This document shows positions 7,987 through 16,347 of a stretch of DNA of 64,000 nucleotides, one piece after another. This DNA is from an uncultured Bacteroidota bacterium (lineage in GTDB: Bacteria; Bacteroidota; Bacteroidia; UKL13-3). The translations under genes were made by a program, and so were the position numbers. The notes beneath the pieces were generated by a model. The model saw only the letters and a list, made by a program, of their open reading frames with translations. It was not told where the DNA came from and ran no database searches. The stretch is taken from NCBI GenBank assembly GCA_903910445.1, contig CAIVZR010000046.1, positions 1 to 64,000 on the forward strand. Direction: 5' to 3'. Numbering within the stretch: the first letter of the stretch is position 1; every line of letters begins with the position of its first letter.

Positions 7987-8697
7987 ATGATTAAACTTAC
8001 TACCTATCGTTCAATTTATTTTGTATGCTTCATTTTCTTACTCTTCAATTCATTTTTCAGCTTAGGGCAAAAGCCAAAGAACCCACCCAAGGAATGGATT
8101 CATCGTATCGAACCCCGATCAATTGACGAGATATTTGTGGCGGAGGAAAAGGAAACTGTAAAAAGAGATACCGTCATCCCACCTATTGATTCCAGCAAGG
8201 CTTATGTTCAAAGGAGTGCTTCTACCCCATCTTATAACTATTGTTTCTACAATAGAAGTTTGAATTACCTACCCAGCGATACAAAATTGCGATTCCGTCT
8301 GATTGATGACAAAGGGAAAACGATTAAAAATTGTATGATGAGAGTGCGTTATGATCCTTCCAAAGGTGTTTTAATTCCGCATGATTCGAATGGGATATTT
8401 TCTATTTGTTTGCCCAAAGGATATAAAAATTTGGAAATTGTTTATTTCCAGTTTGAGAAGAATGTTCCCACGTCACATAAATTTATTGATGGTCAGAAAA
8501 TTACTTTACCTGAAGATCAAGGCGATATAACCTATATTCCAATTCGTTCCTACCTATCTTATGACTCTGGTGAAGTGCTCCTTCGCTTGCCCTGGTTTCG
8601 CATTCCTGATTATGAGAAAATCGTTAAATCGAAATTTGAATTCCGCGATGTGAAGCAGCTGGGAACGCGATACACCGATATTTATTTACGTTATTGA
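7987..8697 (+). CDS. Exported protein of unknown function
   Basis: A 236-residue protein with a signal peptide (about residues 1-28, ending FSLGQ) and no further membrane segment. A proline- and charge-rich stretch follows, then a region from about residue 85 with strand-like alternation (TKLRFRLIDDKGKTIKNCMMRVRYD) that could be a beta-sandwich of the carboxypeptidase-regulatory kind. I recognise no family. It is followed 59 bp later by menB on the same strand, but nothing suggests a shared function. Confidence 0.65.
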   Translation: MIKLTTYRSIYFVCFIFLLFNSFFSLGQKPKNPPKEWIHRIEPRSIDEIFVAEEKETVKRDTVIPPIDSSKAYVQRSASTPSYNYCFYNRSLNYLPSDTKLRFRLIDDKGKTIKNCMMRVRYDPSKGVLIPHDSNGIFSICLPKGYKNLEIVYFQFEKNVPTSHKFIDGQKITLPEDQGDITYIPIRSYLSYDSGEVLLRLPWFRIPDYEKIVKSKFEFRDVKQLGTRYTDIYLRY

Positions 8698-8756
8698 AAT
8701 AATTTTTCAGACCCATGCCGAACCCTTAAATTCGCAGTCTTAAAAATTTTCCATTC

Positions 8757-9581
8757 ATGCAACTCAAATACAACTGGCAAACCATCAAAGAATACGAAGA
8801 AATTAAATTCGACTTCTTCGAAGGCATCGCAAAAATCAGCATCAATCGCCCCGAAAAACATAATGCATTTACACCACTCACCGTAAAAGAGATGAGCGAA
8901 GCCATGGAGCTTGCCCGTCAGGATGAGCGTGTAGGCGTAGTCATCCTTACTGGTGAAGGAGGCAAAGCCTTTTGTAGCGGTGGCGACCAAAGTGTTCGTG
9001 GCAATGGTGGCTATGTTGGAAAAGATGGGGTACCTCGCCTCAATGTACTCGATTTACAAATGCAAATCCGTCGTATCCCAAAACCCGTTGTGGCCATGGT
9101 AGCGGGTTGGGCTATTGGTGGCGGTCATGTATTACACGTAATTTGTGATATCAGTATTGCTGCCGAGAATGCGCGCTTCGGACAAACTGGCCCAATGGTG
9201 GGTAGCTTCGATGGTGGTTTTGGTGCAGGATATTTAGCAAGAGTTGTTGGCCAAAAGAAAGCCCGCGAAATATGGTTCCTATGCGATCAATATGATGCCA
9301 AGGAAGCACTCGATATGGGGCTCGTGAATAAGGTAGTACCAATTGAAATGCTCGAAGAAACCACAGTAACATGGTGCAAAAAAATGTTGGAAAAAAGCCC
9401 AATTGCCCTTCGCATGCTGAAGTCGGCCTTCAATGCCGAACTCGACGGACAAGCTGGAATACAGCAATTAGCAGGCGATGCTACCTTGCTTTATTATATG
9501 AGCGATGAAGCGAAAGAAGGAAAAAATTCATTCTTAGAAAAACGCAAGCCCGATTTTAGCAAATACCCTAAGTTCCCTTAA
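8757..9581 (+). CDS. menB: 1,4-dihydroxy-2-naphthoyl-CoA synthase
   Basis: A 274-residue crotonase-fold enzyme that closes the ring of o-succinylbenzoyl-CoA in menaquinone synthesis. Features are [17 protein letters not shown] (about 31-47), the MenB-specific [11 protein letters not shown] (about 82-92), the oxyanion segment [12 protein letters not shown], and [22 protein letters not shown], whose SFDGG is typical of MenB rather than other crotonases. The C-terminal [13 protein letters not shown] is also typical. No other men gene is in the window. Its presence indicates that menaquinone is the respiratory quinone. Confidence 0.95.
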   Translation: MQLKYNWQTIKEYEEIKFDFFEGIAKISINRPEKHNAFTPLTVKEMSEAMELARQDERVGVVILTGEGGKAFCSGGDQSVRGNGGYVGKDGVPRLNVLDLQMQIRRIPKPVVAMVAGWAIGGGHVLHVICDISIAAENARFGQTGPMVGSFDGGFGAGYLARVVGQKKAREIWFLCDQYDAKEALDMGLVNKVVPIEMLEETTVTWCKKMLEKSPIALRMLKSAFNAELDGQAGIQQLAGDATLLYYMSDEAKEGKNSFLEKRKPDFSKYPKFP

Positions 9582-9651
9582 ATAAAGGGTTTCAGATTTT
9601 TTTATTGAACCTTAGAAATCGTTTCTAACAATGATTTAGTTCGTTTTATTA

Positions 9652-11112
9652 TCAACTCTTCAAATTCAAAATGAGCTGATGATAGAATCGTATGCAATCC
9701 TTAAAATTATCAATACCGATTCTTTCATTCACACCATGAATACGATCTAAGTCTTTTGAATTACATCGTATGGGTGCGAAGCGATAAATATTATCCGCTA
9801 CTTTTTGATAATGTTTTGAATCGGTACCACCCAGTACGAGCGAAGGAGCTACGATGGTATTGGGAAAAATCTGACGGATACTTAACTCTATTTTCTTAAA
9901 TCCTTCGGAGTTTATATCGGATACTGGACTGGCTTCATCGCCTATACCGTATACTTTTATTTGCACCCTATCATCATTAATTTCTGTCTTTAAGAATTCA
10001 AGTACCTCTTGAATTGTGTTGCTTGGTAAGATTCTAAAATTGATGATTGCCATGGCCGACGAAGGCAATACATTATCTTTTACGCCACTCTTAAGAATTG
10101 TTGGCGCATGGGTTGAATGCACCATGGCATATCCCGAATTGCTTTTCTCATAAGCACTTACAATGAGATTCTTAAAGAACCATCTATTGGCGAATGCCAT
10201 CCGCTTTACAAAAGGCAACTCGGGCCCAAGATAATCTAAGAATTCATTCACTGGCTCACAAAACCTTGCTGGCAAAGGCTTTCGTTCAATCTTCGCAATG
10301 GTATTTGATAAAATACCGATGGCGGTTTCTCGAGGTGGCATCGACGAATGTCCGCCTTCACTGGTAGTAGTCAGTTCAACCGATAAATATCCTTTCTCCG
10401 AAATTCCAATCAATGCCACAGGATCTTGGGCATCGGGAATAATTTGCTCAGTAACCAATAACCCTTCATCAATAACAAAAGATGCATGTATTTTTTTTGA
10501 TTCAAGATACGAAGCAATATAGGAGGCACCATTATTTCCACCGATTTCTTCATCATGTCCGAAAGCCAGGTATATCGTGCGTTCTGGCTTGTATCCTGAT
10601 TTTAACAAAAGCTCTACCGCTTCCATAATTCCAATCACATTCACCTTATCGTCGAGGGTGCCTCGTCCGTTGATTTGTCCGTTAACTATCACCCCACCAA
10701 AGGGGTCAAAATCCCAATGCTCATCGGTTCCATTCTTTGATGGTACTACATCATAATGTGCCATCAAAATAATGGGCTCAAGCTCAGGATTGCTTCCATT
10801 CCATCGATACAACAAACTAAAATCATGAATGGTTTGGGGATGCAATAACGAATCGGTAAGGGGGTAGGTGCTCTTTAAAAAGGCAAGGAATTGCAGGTAG
10901 GCTATGGTATCAAAACTTAGATTGCCTTCATTTGAAACTGTCTGTATTTTTACCGCTTCCGATAGGTGCTCAATACTTTCGTCGCCTATAGGCAAAACCG
11001 CTATGGGTGCTACTTTCAACTGCTTAGATGTACGCGTGAACGTGCGAAAAATCACTACTGTAGCCAATAGCAATAGCACGAGTCCAAGCATTCTTAAAGT
11101 TTTTTTTATCAT
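9652..11112 (-). CDS. M20 family metallopeptidase (carboxypeptidase-S-like)
   Basis: A 486-residue di-zinc peptidase with an N-terminal hydrophobic segment (about residues 6-24) that acts as a signal anchor or signal peptide, so it probably works in the periplasm or on the membrane. Zinc and catalytic residues are H119 and D121 (MAHYDVVPS), D154 (GRGTLDDKVN), E188/E189 (FGHDEEIGGNNGA) and a C-terminal H in GGTDSKHY. The dimerisation domain lies at about residues 230-350. The best match is the long M20 subgroup resembling yeast carboxypeptidase S and mammalian PM20D1; substrate unknown. Confidence 0.85.
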   Translation of the reverse strand: MIKKTLRMLGLVLLLLATVVIFRTFTRTSKQLKVAPIAVLPIGDESIEHLSEAVKIQTVSNEGNLSFDTIAYLQFLAFLKSTYPLTDSLLHPQTIHDFSLLYRWNGSNPELEPIILMAHYDVVPSKNGTDEHWDFDPFGGVIVNGQINGRGTLDDKVNVIGIMEAVELLLKSGYKPERTIYLAFGHDEEIGGNNGASYIASYLESKKIHASFVIDEGLLVTEQIIPDAQDPVALIGISEKGYLSVELTTTSEGGHSSMPPRETAIGILSNTIAKIERKPLPARFCEPVNEFLDYLGPELPFVKRMAFANRWFFKNLIVSAYEKSNSGYAMVHSTHAPTILKSGVKDNVLPSSAMAIINFRILPSNTIQEVLEFLKTEINDDRVQIKVYGIGDEASPVSDINSEGFKKIELSIRQIFPNTIVAPSLVLGGTDSKHYQKVADNIYRFAPIRCNSKDLDRIHGVNERIGIDNFKDCIRFYHQLILNLKS

Positions 11113-11181
11113 AATACAAGGTAATTATTAAAGGTCAAACATCACTATCAACAATCAATCAAAAAGAATATAGGGTGCAAT

Positions 11182-12666
11182 TTAAAATCCCAACTCTTGC
11201 ACCAAGGCCTTCCTAAATAAGGAATCCATATTATTATTTCCATTCAGTCGGTCGAGGGGCACGGAAATAAAAATGAAGTTGGTTTGATTGGTATTGGCAT
11301 CTGTACGCTTGGCACATACCACCGATGGGCCCGACCAACTCACGGGGCCACTCGTAGTACTCACAATCAAATCGCCTTGATATACATCTACAAACTTAGA
11401 ACTTCCATTATCAATCGATTTCAAAAATGGACGTGCAGAGCTGATGATGCTGGTGGCTTTCAGTGTTGGATAGCCCGCAATCATTGGCTTTAAAGCGGCT
11501 GTATTATTCATTCTAAAGATACCCATCGTATCGGGAATGAGTTCTTTTACAGGAGTAAAATCGAGTAATGCCGATTGCTCATAGAAAAACTGAGAGAAAT
11601 TGATGGCCATAAAAATTCGGCCATTATTGGAAAGGAACTCACCCAAGCTGCGTTGTGCAAAAGAGAGCGATACCGAATCGTTATCACTAAACCATACAAT
11701 CTTATCGAAGAATTTTAATGCTTTGTTTTGGGTGAAATAATCAGGACTCAGCTCATCGTAATTATTATTGTTTTTCACGAAGGCGTTCAATGTATCGTAG
11801 GCAGTAATCCCTACATTCAACATATTGATATGAAAGGTACTCAGCTTCGATGGAGTATAGGGTGAAGTAGCATTCACCACCAAAATTTTATTAACAGGCT
11901 TCTTGCAATAAAATGAATACGATGCAGCGGCTACCGACTTCGCTCCTACCCTATCTACCGCTCTTACATAAAATATATTGATGGCATTGAGCTTCAAGCC
12001 TTTGATATCTGGATTCAATCGTTGGTTGGTACCCGAGTACACTTCGCAATCGGGATTATTACTTAGCAAATCTTTCGCTACGAAAGCTGCTTCCTTAATG
12101 CTTGAAGGCAAGATATATGGTGCTGTGGTGGTATCGTTGAAAAATAATTCGAAGTGATCGAGGTTGGGGTCTCCATCAGGGTCGGAAGCATTCCAGTAGA
12201 ACTTAAATGCAGGGTACGTTTTGATGGTATTGCGGGATGGAAATAAAGCGGTTCCTGCAGGGATAAAGATGCTGCACCTTGGCGAAGAATTTTTCACCGG
12301 ATATACTAAAGATGCTGGTGATGGATCCTTCAATCCCTCATTGTCAATGGCTCTTACCTGGAAATTAAAATTTGCTGTATCGCTGCCTGCAGGTAAGGAA
12401 AGCGTGAAGAGGCTATCTTGTTTGGTGGTATAAACCCAGTTGATCCCATCAAAAGAAAACTCAAATCCTTTCACAAACCCATCCTGATCATCGCCCCACC
12501 AGGTAATTTTTATTTGAGAGATGAAACGATTATCGCCCGATCGCAAAATGGTATCGGCCACAGTATGGGTATCGGGAGCCGCATTCTCAGATGGCTTCCC
12601 CGTAAAACCCTTTTTACAGGCAATAACAAAAAGAACACCAACAAAAGCAAGTAGCAGAATTCGCAT
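11182..12666 (-). CDS. Surface lipoprotein with Ig/FnIII-like domains
   Basis: A 494-residue lipoprotein. The signal peptide ends in a lipobox, VIAC, with C17 as the lipidated cysteine followed by KK. Two fibronectin/Ig-like regions (about 45-125 and 130-250) contain repeated phrases such as WWGDDQDGFVKGFEFSFDG and FYWNASDPDGDPNLDHFELF. The C-terminal part (about 255-494) begins KILVVNATSPY and looks like a Rossmann- or flavodoxin-like fold. Function unknown. It starts 236 bp from the aconitase ATG and is divergent from it. Confidence 0.7.
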   Translation of the reverse strand: MRILLLAFVGVLFVIACKKGFTGKPSENAAPDTHTVADTILRSGDNRFISQIKITWWGDDQDGFVKGFEFSFDGINWVYTTKQDSLFTLSLPAGSDTANFNFQVRAIDNEGLKDPSPASLVYPVKNSSPRCSIFIPAGTALFPSRNTIKTYPAFKFYWNASDPDGDPNLDHFELFFNDTTTAPYILPSSIKEAAFVAKDLLSNNPDCEVYSGTNQRLNPDIKGLKLNAINIFYVRAVDRVGAKSVAAASYSFYCKKPVNKILVVNATSPYTPSKLSTFHINMLNVGITAYDTLNAFVKNNNNYDELSPDYFTQNKALKFFDKIVWFSDNDSVSLSFAQRSLGEFLSNNGRIFMAINFSQFFYEQSALLDFTPVKELIPDTMGIFRMNNTAALKPMIAGYPTLKATSIISSARPFLKSIDNGSSKFVDVYQGDLIVSTTSGPVSWSGPSVVCAKRTDANTNQTNFIFISVPLDRLNGNNNMDSLFRKALVQELGF

Positions 12667-12779
12667 GAGGTGGTAAAAATAATGAAAATATTTGCGGTTA
12701 AAGTTATTAGTAAATTAATATGATGCACAGCATCAAAAATCCTATCTCTGGGGAGGTGGCAATCTTTATTCAAATTTTG

Positions 12780-12787
12780 TACCTTTG
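12780..12787 (+). promoter_or_regulatory. -7 promoter box of the aconitase gene
   Basis: TACCTTTG is an exact TAnnTTTG match 114 nt upstream of the aconitase ATG, implying a leader of roughly 110 nt. No clear -33 box is seen at the best spacing. Confidence 0.5.
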
Positions 12788-12901
12788 CGCCAAAATCGGC
12801 AAATAGCCTCACGTTTAGGACAATACCCAAACAATGCCTGCTGATATGGCCCTTTGAATTATCATTTTCTTGTATTTATCGCTTATAATTAAAATCCATT
12901 T

Positions 12902-15163
12902 ATGTTCGATTTAGATCTCATTCAAAAAGTTTACGCTCAATATGCTGCTAAGGTAGATGCTGCGCGCGCTCTCACTGGTAAACCTCTTACCCTCACCGAA
13001 AAAGTATTGTATGCCCACTTATCGCATACCCTTCCTGCTACTGCATTTCAGCGTGGTAAGGACTATGTAGATTTTGCTCCCGATCGCGTGGCCATGCAAG
13101 ATGCAACAGCACAAATGGCATTATTGCAATTTATGCAAGCTGGCAAAGCCCAGGTGGCGGTGCCGAGCACTGTTCATTGCGACCACCTAATTGTGGCGAA
13201 AGATGGAGCTACAGCCGACTTAAAAGAAGCAAACAGCGAAAACAAAGAAGTATATGATTTCTTAGCAAGCGTAAGTAATAAATATGGTATCGGTTTCTGG
13301 AAACCCGGTGCAGGTATCATTCATCAGGTGATTCTCGAAAATTATGCATTCCCAGGTGGAATGATGATTGGAACCGACTCACACACGGTAAATGCAGGTG
13401 GATTGGGCATGGTTGCCATTGGTGTAGGTGGTGCTGATGCAGTGGATGTGATGGTAGGAATGGAATGGGAATTGAAATTCCCTAAATTGATTGGTGTGAA
13501 GTTAACTGGTAAATTAAGCGGCTGGACTTCTGCCAAGGACGTCATATTAAAAGTTGCTGGAATCCTTACCGTTAAAGGCGGAACAGGATGTATCGTTGAA
13601 TATTTTGGAGAAGGTGCACAAGCATTAAGCTGCACCGGTAAAGGTACCATCTGTAATATGGGTGCCGAAATTGGAGCTACTACTTCTATCTTCGGATATG
13701 ACGATAGCATGCGTCGTTACTTGAATTCAACAGGCCGTAATGAAATTGTGAAAGCAGCTGATGCGGTGGCCTCATACCTTACTGCCGATGAAGAAGTATA
13801 TCAAAACCCTGAAAAATATTTTGATCAAATCATTGAAATAAATCTTTCGGAATTAGAGCCACATATCAACGGCCCATTCACTCCCGATTTGGCCTGGCCA
13901 TTGAGTAAATTTGCTGCTGCCGTTAAAGAAAACGGATGGCCTGCAAAATTGGATGTAGGATTGATTGGTAGCTGTACCAACTCAAGTTATGAAGATATCT
14001 CGCGTGCTGCCTCATTGGCACAACAAGCCATCGATAAAAATTTAATCGCAAAAAGCGAATACACCATTACCCCTGGAAGCGAGCAAGTACGCTATACTGT
14101 GGAACGCGATGGTTACCTCGACACCTTCGTAAAAATGGGTGGTGTGGTATTGGCCAATGCCTGCGGACCATGTATAGGGCAATGGAGCCGTCATAATGCG
14201 GATAAGGGAGAGAAGAACTCCATCATCACTTCATTCAATCGTAACTTCGCCAAGCGTGCTGATGGAAACCCAAACACACATGCATTTGTAGCATCACCAG
14301 AAATGGTTACTGCATTTGCCATTGCAGGTAGCCTTACATTTAATCCAATGACCGATAGCCTCCCGAATGAAAAAGGAGAAATGGTAAAACTGGATGAACC
14401 TACTGGTCATGAATTGCCAGCTAAAGGATTTGATGTGAAGGATGCAGGATTTCAGGCACCAGCAGAAGATGGCAGCAAGGTGAATATTTTGGTGAGTGAA
14501 ACCAGCGACCGTTTGCAATTATTATCTCCATTCCAAAAATGGGATGGTAAAGATTTGAAAGGATTGAAACTCCTGATTAAAGCCAAAGGCAAGTGTACCA
14601 CCGACCATATCTCTATGGCTGGAAAATGGCTTAAATTCAGAGGTCACCTCGATAATATCAGTAATAATATGTTGATTGGAGCCACCAATTTCTATAACGA
14701 AAAAACCGACTCTGTAAAAAATCAACTCAATGGCAAATACGAAAGTGTACCTGCTGTTGCCCGTCAATACAAGGCTGCAGGATTTTACAGTATCATTGTA
14801 GGAGATGAAAATTATGGAGAAGGATCATCGCGCGAACATGCAGCGATGGAGCCACGTTTCTTAGGAGCCCGTGTGGTATTGGTTCGTAGCTTTGCACGTA
14901 TACACGAAACCAACTTGAAGAAACAAGGAATGCTGGCTGTAACATTTGCCAATAAAGAAGATTACGATAAGATACAAGAGAACGACACCTTCGATATTAT
15001 TGGATTAGAAAATTTCGAACCAACCAAACCATTGAAAGCTATTATACATCACGATAATGGAAGTCAGGAAGAAATCATCCTGAACCATACGTATAATGTA
15101 AATCAGTTTGAATGGTTGAAAGCAGGAAGTGCATTAAACCTAATCAAAGAAAAGAACGGATAA
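12902..15163 (+). CDS. Aconitate hydratase, mitochondrial type
   Basis: A 753-residue TCA-cycle enzyme interconverting citrate and isocitrate. Length and layout match the mitochondrial aconitase branch rather than AcnB. The first 4Fe-4S ligand is in [11 protein letters not shown] and the other two in [11 protein letters not shown]. Substrate-binding segments include [15 protein letters not shown] and [19 protein letters not shown]. The swivel domain covers about residues 535-753. It has its own promoter, a long leader and a perfect terminator right after the stop, so it is probably monocistronic. I leave out acnA because that symbol usually denotes the IRP1-like form of about 890 residues. 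Confidence 0.96.
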   Translation: MFDLDLIQKVYAQYAAKVDAARALTGKPLTLTEKVLYAHLSHTLPATAFQRGKDYVDFAPDRVAMQDATAQMALLQFMQAGKAQVAVPSTVHCDHLIVAKDGATADLKEANSENKEVYDFLASVSNKYGIGFWKPGAGIIHQVILENYAFPGGMMIGTDSHTVNAGGLGMVAIGVGGADAVDVMVGMEWELKFPKLIGVKLTGKLSGWTSAKDVILKVAGILTVKGGTGCIVEYFGEGAQALSCTGKGTICNMGAEIGATTSIFGYDDSMRRYLNSTGRNEIVKAADAVASYLTADEEVYQNPEKYFDQIIEINLSELEPHINGPFTPDLAWPLSKFAAAVKENGWPAKLDVGLIGSCTNSSYEDISRAASLAQQAIDKNLIAKSEYTITPGSEQVRYTVERDGYLDTFVKMGGVVLANACGPCIGQWSRHNADKGEKNSIITSFNRNFAKRADGNPNTHAFVASPEMVTAFAIAGSLTFNPMTDSLPNEKGEMVKLDEPTGHELPAKGFDVKDAGFQAPAEDGSKVNILVSETSDRLQLLSPFQKWDGKDLKGLKLLIKAKGKCTTDHISMAGKWLKFRGHLDNISNNMLIGATNFYNEKTDSVKNQLNGKYESVPAVARQYKAAGFYSIIVGDENYGEGSSREHAAMEPRFLGARVVLVRSFARIHETNLKKQGMLAVTFANKEDYDKIQENDTFDIIGLENFEPTKPLKAIIHHDNGSQEEIILNHTYNVNQFEWLKAGSALNLIKEKNG

Positions 15164-15186
15164 TTAATATTCGTTTACTAAGAACC

Positions 15187-15222
15187 AGAGGCCATCTAAT
15201 TTTAGGTGGCCTCTTTTTTTTG
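15187..15222 (+). terminator. Rho-independent terminator of the aconitase gene
   Basis: Arms AGAGGCCATCT and AGGTGGCCTCT (with one G-T pair) are followed by eight T residues, beginning 24 nt after the stop. Confidence 0.88.
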
Positions 15223-15269
15223 ATTGTTGTAAGGCTTGCTGTCCAAGAATCTTTCATGAACCAATACTC

Positions 15270-15332
15270 TTGCCGCCGTTGTTGCGTGTTGTGCGGTTGC
15301 AATTGCGGCTGCTCACCAACAACTGGGCGTAA
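15270..15332 (+). repeat. 63-nt intergenic repeat, copy 1
   Basis: It matches 15690-15752 at 62 of 63 positions in the same orientation, exactly 420 bp apart. It can fold through GTTGTTG...CAACAAC, extended by GTG/CAC across a one-base bulge. No coding sense is seen. Confidence 0.9.
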
Positions 15333-15420
15333 GGTGTTCATGACCATTAATTTTTTATGTAAAATTTCTTTACGCTCAGTTGCGTTTTTTGCGTTTGGAT
15401 TTTCGTCGCAACATTCACAA

Positions 15421-15476
15421 TTGGCCGTTGGTGAGGCATGCGCTATACCCAACACGCAACACCAACTGCGGCGTTT
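15421..15476 (-). repeat. Diverged inverted relative of the 63-nt repeat
   Basis: On the minus strand it shares TGTTGCGTGTTG and the TCACCAAC block with the 63-nt repeats, but the middle differs. It has its own stem, GTTGGTG (15427-15433) with CACCAAC (15460-15466). Confidence 0.6.
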
Positions 15477-15548
15477 TTAGAGTGAATTTTTTACGAATAC
15501 AATATTAAATTAGATTATCAAGATTTCAATTTGTTCAAGTCATTGTAT

Positions 15549-15625
15549 TCAAACGTTCCTAAGGAACGTCAATACAGGGGACTTTCTCTGCTACCCACCA
15601 AATGTCCCTAGGGGGACATAATACA
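15549..15625 (+). repeat. Second composite hairpin element, left arm
   Basis: It contains the hairpin ACGTTCCTAAGGAACGT (15553-15569), a spacer of about 21 nt, then CTACCCACCAAATGTCCC with a second palindrome TGTCCC/GGGACA and the tail ATAATACA. The whole 77-nt unit recurs inverted at 15798-15875. Confidence 0.88.
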
Positions 15626-15689
15626 GCGGTAAATTATATTAAATAAAGGTGTTTTTCTGTGCTCTCCCCGCTTCACTCTAGCTCTGTTT

Positions 15690-15752
15690 TTGCCGCCGTT
15701 GTTGCGTGTTGTGCGGTTGCATTTGCGGCTGCTCACCAACAACTGGGCGTAA
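15690..15752 (+). repeat. 63-nt intergenic repeat, copy 2
   Basis: It differs from copy 1 (15270-15332) at a single base (15722 T versus 15302 A). It lies inside the inverted pair formed by 15549-15625 and 15798-15875. Confidence 0.9.
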
Positions 15753-15797
15753 TTACAAGTTGCCCTAAAATGCAAAAGGTGCACCGATATAGGCTAT

Positions 15798-15875
15798 TGT
15801 ATTATGTCCCCTAGGGACATTTGGTGGGTAGAAAATCGATTCCCCCCACCCTGACCTTCCGTAGGAAGGTTTGAA
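15798..15875 (-). repeat. Second composite hairpin element, right arm
   Basis: Inverted copy of 15549-15625. It contains TGTCCCCTAGGGACA (15806-15820), the TTGGTGGGTAG block and the hairpin ACCTTCCGTAGGAAGGT (15854-15870). Its outer stem carries a G-C to C-G pair swap relative to the left arm. Confidence 0.88.
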
Positions 15876-15986
15876 GCAATTTCTTACAGTGCGTATTAAT
15901 GCTTGAAAGAATAATCCTCCTCCCTCGCTTGCATTAAACCATCCTTTTCCCTTTCTTTGAATGCATTGAAATATTCAATAGCAAGT

Positions 15987-16343
15987 ATGCTCACCGATAT
16001 CAACCCCAAACTACCGATGCGTGATAAAGCCATCACGATGGATTTTTATATAAATAAATTGGGGTTTCAATTGTACGGCAGCCCCGATTTTCCTGGATAC
16101 CTCATGCTACAAAAAGATGCCATTCAAATTCATTTTTTCGAATACAAAGAACTCAATCCATTAGAGAATTACGGACAAGTATATATACGTACCGATGCGA
16201 TTGACACATGGTATGACTCACTAAAACAGCGCGATATTCACATGCCCGCATTGGGAAAATTCGAAATGAAACCGTGGGGACAAAAAGAATTTTCCATCAT
16301 CGATCCCGATCACAACCTGCTTACTTTTGGCGAAGCGATTTAA
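15987..16343 (+). CDS. VOC superfamily (glyoxalase/bleomycin-resistance-like) protein
   Basis: A 118-residue single vicinal-oxygen-chelate domain. The N-terminal strand-helix is LPMRDKAITMDFYINKLGF, and the closing strand is KEFSIIDPDHNLLTFGE, whose E is the usual metal ligand of this fold; H in QIHFFEY is another candidate ligand. Members include glyoxalases, dioxygenases and drug-binding proteins, so the substrate cannot be called. I choose the ATG at 15987 because family members begin just before the NPKLPMRD strand; the ATG at 15957 adds ten unmatched residues. Confidence 0.75.
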   Translation: MLTDINPKLPMRDKAITMDFYINKLGFQLYGSPDFPGYLMLQKDAIQIHFFEYKELNPLENYGQVYIRTDAIDTWYDSLKQRDIHMPALGKFEMKPWGQKEFSIIDPDHNLLTFGEAI

Positions 16344-16347
16344 TGAA

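Noticed and set aside
12510-12830. 106-codon minus-strand frame upstream of aconitase
   Set aside because: It overlaps the lipoprotein gene's signal-peptide region in another frame and includes the aconitase promoter; no domain or signal fits.
15270-15332. 63-nt repeats as integron attC sites
   Set aside because: The outer arms read GTTG...CAAC rather than the RYYYAAC...GTTRRRY order of attC sites, and no integron integrase or cassette array is present.
15112-15480. 122-codon frame encoding a cysteine-rich stretch (CRRCCVLCGCNCGC) that looks like a metallothionein
   Set aside because: The frame begins inside the aconitase gene in another reading frame, crosses its terminator, and the cysteines come from translating the 63-nt non-coding repeat; copy 2 of the repeat is not in an equivalent frame.
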